DNA of 64,000 nt from the NCBI GenBank assembly GCA_023402845.1, contig JAEYFP010000022.1:98258-162257 (forward strand). The letters run 5' to 3'. Below the pieces are notes generated by a model. It did not search any database. It saw nothing but the letters and a program-made list of their open reading frames with translations, and was not told where the DNA came from. Within the stretch, counting starts at the first letter, position 1; each line of letters opens with the position of its first letter. Source of the stretch: Bacillota bacterium. Lineage in GTDB: Bacteria > Bacillota > Clostridia > Lachnospirales > Lachnospiraceae. Of the stretch, positions 61,211-64,000 are shown in pieces. A program made the translations under genes and the position numbers.

Positions 61211-62413
61211 ATGAACAAGGAATTGATGGAAGCGCTGAATATTTTGGAAAGAGAGAAAGATATCAGCAAGGAGACGCTGTTCGATGCGATTGAAAATTCA
61301 CTGATCACAGCCTGCAAGAATCATTTTGGCAAATCGGATAATGTAAAAGTGGAAATCAACAGAGAAACATGTGATTTTAGGGTGTTTGCGGAAAAAACCG
61401 TTGTAGACGAGGTGGAAGATCCGGTTCTGGAAATCAGTCTTGCCGACGCAAAGCTGATGGACAGTAAGACAAAGGCTGGCGATGTTGTTGAAATCGACAT
61501 CAAATCAAAGGAATTCGGCAGGATTGCGACGCAGAATGCGAAAAACGTTATTTTGCAAAAAATCAGGGAAGAGGAAAGAACAGTCCTCTATAACCAGTAT
61601 TATGGAAAAGAAAAGGATGTTGTTACGGGCATCGTGCAGAGATATGTAGGAAAGAATATCAGCATCGATCTTGGAAAGGCGGATGCGATGCTTTCCGAAA
61701 ACGAGCAGGTTAAAACGGAGAACTTAAGGCCGACGGAACGGGTGAAGGTTTATATTCTCGAGGTAAAGGATACGACAAAGGGGCCGAAGATTCTTGTGAG
61801 CCGGACTCATCCGGAGCTTGTTAAGCGTCTTTTTGAATCCGAGGTCACGGAAGTGCATGACGGCACCGTGGAAATCAAGGCAATCGCAAGAGAGGCGGGC
61901 AGCAGGACTAAGATTGCGGTATTTTCCCACAATCCGGATGTTGATCCGGTAGGCGCCTGTGTCGGCATGAATGGTGCCAGAGTCAATGCGATTGTTGACG
62001 AGCTGCATGGAGAAAAAATCGATATCATCAACTGGGATGAAAATCCAGGTATTTTAATTGAAAACGCGCTTTCTCCGGCGAAGGTTGTATTTGTTATTGC
62101 AGACGGCGATGAGAAGACCGCAAAGGTCATAGTACCGGATACACAGCTTTCCCTTGCAATCGGCAAGGAAGGCCAGAATGCAAGGCTTGCTGCAAGACTG
62201 ACCGGCTTTAAGATCGATATTAAGAGCGAGACGCAGGCTAAGGATGCACCGGGCTTCAGACTGGAAGATTATTATGATGACGAGGAGGAGTATGAGGAGG
62301 AACCTTACGAGGAAGGATTCTTAGAAGAGGGCTCCTATGAGGAAGCAGACGGAGGAGAAGGCTACGAAGGCGAGTATTCAGAAGGCGGCGAAGTCCAGCA
62401 GACGGAGGAGTAA
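61211..62413 (+). CDS. nusA: Transcription termination/antitermination factor NusA
   Basis: A 400-residue NusA, binding RNA polymerase and nascent RNA. N-terminal domain, S1 domain (VTGIVQRYVGKNISIDLGKADAML), KH1 (GACVGMNGARVNAIVDEL) and KH2 (LAIGKEGQNARLAARLTGFKIDI) are present. The C-terminal ~55 residues are very acidic (Glu/Tyr/Gly-rich), a common end in Clostridia. It starts 32 nt after rimP with AGGAGG upstream. Confidence 0.97.
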   Translation: MNKELMEALNILEREKDISKETLFDAIENSLITACKNHFGKSDNVKVEINRETCDFRVFAEKTVVDEVEDPVLEISLADAKLMDSKTKAGDVVEIDIKSKEFGRIATQNAKNVILQKIREEERTVLYNQYYGKEKDVVTGIVQRYVGKNISIDLGKADAMLSENEQVKTENLRPTERVKVYILEVKDTTKGPKILVSRTHPELVKRLFESEVTEVHDGTVEIKAIAREAGSRTKIAVFSHNPDVDPVGACVGMNGARVNAIVDELHGEKIDIINWDENPGILIENALSPAKVVFVIADGDEKTAKVIVPDTQLSLAIGKEGQNARLAARLTGFKIDIKSETQAKDAPGFRLEDYYDDEEEYEEEPYEEGFLEEGSYEEADGGEGYEGEYSEGGEVQQTEE

Positions 62414-62442
62414 GATTTTTTAATGGAAATGAGGTGTTTTTA

Positions 62443-62712
62443 ATGGCAAAAAAGGTTCCGCTCAGACAATGTGTTGGATGCGGCGAGATGAAGAGCAAAA
62501 AGGAAATGATGCGTGTCATCAAGACGGCGGAGGACGGAATTGTTCTGGATAAGACGGGAAAAAAGAACGGCAGGGGCGCTTATCTGTGTATGAAAAGAGA
62601 ATGCCTGGAGCGGGCGTTGAAGCAGAAGGGACTGGAACGTTCATTAAAGACAAACATTCCAAAGGAAGTCATAGAAAGTCTGGAAAAGGAGTTTGATGAG
62701 GGTGAAGCCTGA
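62443..62712 (+). CDS. ylxR: YlxR (RnpM-type) RNA-binding protein
   Basis: An 89-residue YlxR-family protein with the signature PLRQCVGCGEMKSKKEMMRV, GRGAYLC and the basic ERALKQKGLERSLK region. YlxR of Bacillus (RnpM) binds RNase P RNA and modulates its activity. ATG at 62443 matches the family start; a GTG frame at 62434 is less likely. It overlaps ylxQ by 17 nt. Confidence 0.93.
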   Translation: MAKKVPLRQCVGCGEMKSKKEMMRVIKTAEDGIVLDKTGKKNGRGAYLCMKRECLERALKQKGLERSLKTNIPKEVIESLEKEFDEGEA

Positions 62713-63028
62713 TAAAGTATTGCAGCTTGTCGGAATGGCACAGCGCGCACACGGCGTGGCAAGCGGTGAGTTCATGACGGAGACTACGGTAAAGTCCGGG
62801 AAAGCCTATATGGTGATCATAGCAGAGGATGCCTCGGAAAATACGAAAAAACAGTTTCAAAATATGTGTGAATTTTATAGGGTTCCGATACGGATTTATG
62901 GAACAAAGGACAGTCTCGGGCATGCAATCGGAAAAGAAATGCGGGCGTCACTTTCGGTAACGAATGAGGGCTTGGCAAATGAGATTATGAGTAAAATCGA
63001 CGGAGGTAGCAAAGAATGGCAAAAATGA
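62696..63028 (+). CDS. ylxQ: L7Ae-family ribosomal/RNA-binding protein YlxQ
   Basis: A 110-residue L7Ae/L30e-family protein with VLQLVGMAQRAHGVASGEFM, VIIAEDASENTKKQFQNMCEF and SLGHAIGKEMRASLSVTNEG. It probably binds kink-turn RNA. ATG at 62696 follows AAGGAG; TTG at 62693 is an alternative. It overlaps ylxR by 17 nt and infB by 13 nt, the usual compact operon layout. Confidence 0.92.
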   Translation: MRVKPDKVLQLVGMAQRAHGVASGEFMTETTVKSGKAYMVIIAEDASENTKKQFQNMCEFYRVPIRIYGTKDSLGHAIGKEMRASLSVTNEGLANEIMSKIDGGSKEWQK

Positions 63029-64000
63029 GAGTGCATGAGTTAGCAAAAGAAATAGATAAAACGAGTAAGGATGTGATTACCTGTCTGGAAAAGGCCGGAA
63101 TAGGGGGCAAGACGGCCTCCTCTTCACTGGAGGACGACCAGATCGCGGTAATCAAAAAACAGTTTGTAAAGCCGGCAAAGCCTGTAGAGGCATCAAAAAC
63201 GGCCGTACAGCATTCGGCAGGTCAGGCGGAGAGATCAGTACAGGCACCAAAGAACGCAGAGCAAAGGCCGGCAGGGGATATGGTCAAAAAGAAGAAATCA
63301 AATATTATTTTTGTAAGTAACCCGCACAACAGCCAGCAGCCGGGAAGAAGCAATACTGCAGGATACGGTCAGCGTGTGACGACAGGAGCGCCGGCAAGGC
63401 CGGGAGTCCAGCAGAATGCACGACCGCAGCAGACGCCTGTAAGACCGTCGGCGCAGACAACACAGCCGATGAGCAGACCGGCAGCACAGCCGGTAAACAG
63501 ACCGTCGGAGAATATACAGAGTACGGGAGGCGATCAAAATAGACAGGTTCATACGCAAACTCAGGAAATCAGTCAGGTTGTTAAAACGGACGTACAAAGG
63601 AGCAGCAATTCTGTTGGGGCTGGCAGCAATAGCGATCGCGATAATCGGAGAACTGAAGGATATAGAGATCAGGCGGGAGAACGGGTAAGACAGCCGTATC
63701 AGGGAAACCGCGATGGCCAGTATCAGAACCGTGACGGTCAGGGAAACAGAAGCGGTCAGTACCAGAACCGTGACGGCCAGGGAAACAGAAGCGGCCAGTA
63801 TCAGAATCGTGACGGCCAGGGAAGCAGGCCCGGCCAGTATCAAAACCGTGACGGTCAGGGGGCAAGGCCCGGTCAGTATCAGAACCGTGATGGCCAGGGA
63901 AGCAGACCCGGCCAGTATCAGAACCGCGACGGCCAGTATAACAGACCCGGACAATATCAGAATCGTGACGGCCAGGGAAGCAGGCCCGGCCAGTATCAAA
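63016..64000 (+). CDS. infB: Translation initiation factor IF-2, N-terminal part (cut by window end)
   Basis: Only the first ~328 codons are present and the frame runs off the window. The N-terminus MRVHELAKEIDKTSKDVITCLEKAG is the IF2_N motif, followed by a Gln/Pro/Ala-rich linker. From 63715 the protein is a tandem array of a 13-residue unit (GQYQNRDGQGNRS and close variants). The GTPase domain lies beyond the window. ATG at 63016 has GGAGG 9 nt upstream. Confidence 0.92.
   Translation, partial: MAKMRVHELAKEIDKTSKDVITCLEKAGIGGKTASSSLEDDQIAVIKKQFVKPAKPVEASKTAVQHSAGQAERSVQAPKNAEQRPAGDMVKKKKSNIIFVSNPHNSQQPGRSNTAGYGQRVTTGAPARPGVQQNARPQQTPVRPSAQTTQPMSRPAAQPVNRPSENIQSTGGDQNRQVHTQTQEISQVVKTDVQRSSNSVGAGSNSDRDNRRTEGYRDQAGERVRQPYQGNRDGQYQNRDGQGNRSGQYQNRDGQGNRSGQYQNRDGQGSRPGQYQNRDGQGARPGQYQNRDGQGSRPGQYQNRDGQYNRPGQYQNRDGQGSRPGQYQ
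63715..63999 (+). repeat. 39-bp tandem repeat coding for a 13-residue unit in IF-2
   Basis: Seven full 39-bp copies plus a partial one run to the window end. The encoded unit is GQYQNRDGQGNRS, later GQYQNRDGQGSRP with changes to GQGARP and GQYNRP. The units are in frame with no spacer, so this is a coding repeat and not a CRISPR array. Confidence 0.9.

Noticed and set aside
63715..63999. Regular repeats at the window end resembling a CRISPR array
   Set aside because: The repeats are adjacent, in frame, and encode a 13-residue unit of IF-2; there are no spacers and no cas genes.
1..64000. Transposons, prophage genes, toxin-antitoxin or restriction systems
   Set aside because: None of the reading frames carries their motifs, and no long terminal inverted repeats were noticed.

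Overview
The window looks like a chromosomal segment of a motile, strictly anaerobic, Gram-positive Clostridia, most likely a Lachnospiraceae member. The reasons are the flhF-flhG-pilZ-cheB-cheA-cheW-cheC-cheD-sigD order, the DUF6115 and small lineage proteins behind sigD, the rseP-ispG-polC order, two ferritin-like/rubrerythrin genes, a tRNA gene without encoded CCA, frequent TTG starts behind strong Shine-Dalgarno sites, and moderate GC. No insertion sequence, prophage, CRISPR array or rRNA was seen.

Layout. (1) 1-11377: the 3' part of a flagellar/chemotaxis operon, all on +. It runs from flhF (cut by the window edge) through the chemotaxis core and sigma-28, then continues with a DUF342/FapA protein, two small unknown proteins and a YceG-like secreted protein. 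(2) 11394-18828: accessory transport and envelope genes: two tandem DegV proteins, an AI-2E-type permease, a convergent AEC permease, and a VTC-domain / DUF4956 / carbohydrate-binding lipoprotein trio. (3) 18949-31484: rubrerythrin, then a chitobiose / GlcNAc catabolic locus. It holds a GH94 N,N'-diacetylchitobiose phosphorylase, a phosphohexose mutase, a YesM/YesN two-component pair, a sugar ABC importer without its ATPase, and convergent nagB-nagA. Together these suggest import and phosphorolysis of (GlcNAc)2 to GlcNAc-1-P plus GlcNAc, mutase conversion to GlcNAc-6-P, and NagA/NagB entry into glycolysis. (4) 31591-37639: phosphate permease with DUF47, CAP protein, CPBP protease, polysaccharide deacetylase and bactofilin. 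(5) 37667-42822: the housekeeping run pyrH-frr-uppS-cdsA-dxr-rseP.

(6) 43002-49012: an accessory cassette with its own promoter, containing a membrane Ser/Thr kinase and two large membrane-anchored Ig-like surface proteins. It sits between rseP and ispG and is one of the best candidates here for an undescribed system. (7) 49054-54723: ispG-polC from a new consensus promoter. (8) 54756-60519: GAF-HD-GYP protein, ferritin-like protein, an AT-rich CPBP protease, tRNA-Glu(CTC) on the minus strand, and an unusual 865-residue protein joining a degenerate RecA/KaiC-like N-terminus to a pyruvate-phosphate-dikinase ATP-grasp domain. (9) 60503-64000: rimP-nusA-ylxR-ylxQ-infB, where infB is cut by the window end and carries a 39-bp in-frame tandem repeat.

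Functions are inferred from motifs and remembered family features; no database search was run. Start codons were chosen by Shine-Dalgarno spacing and family N-termini, so many differ from the longest open frame.
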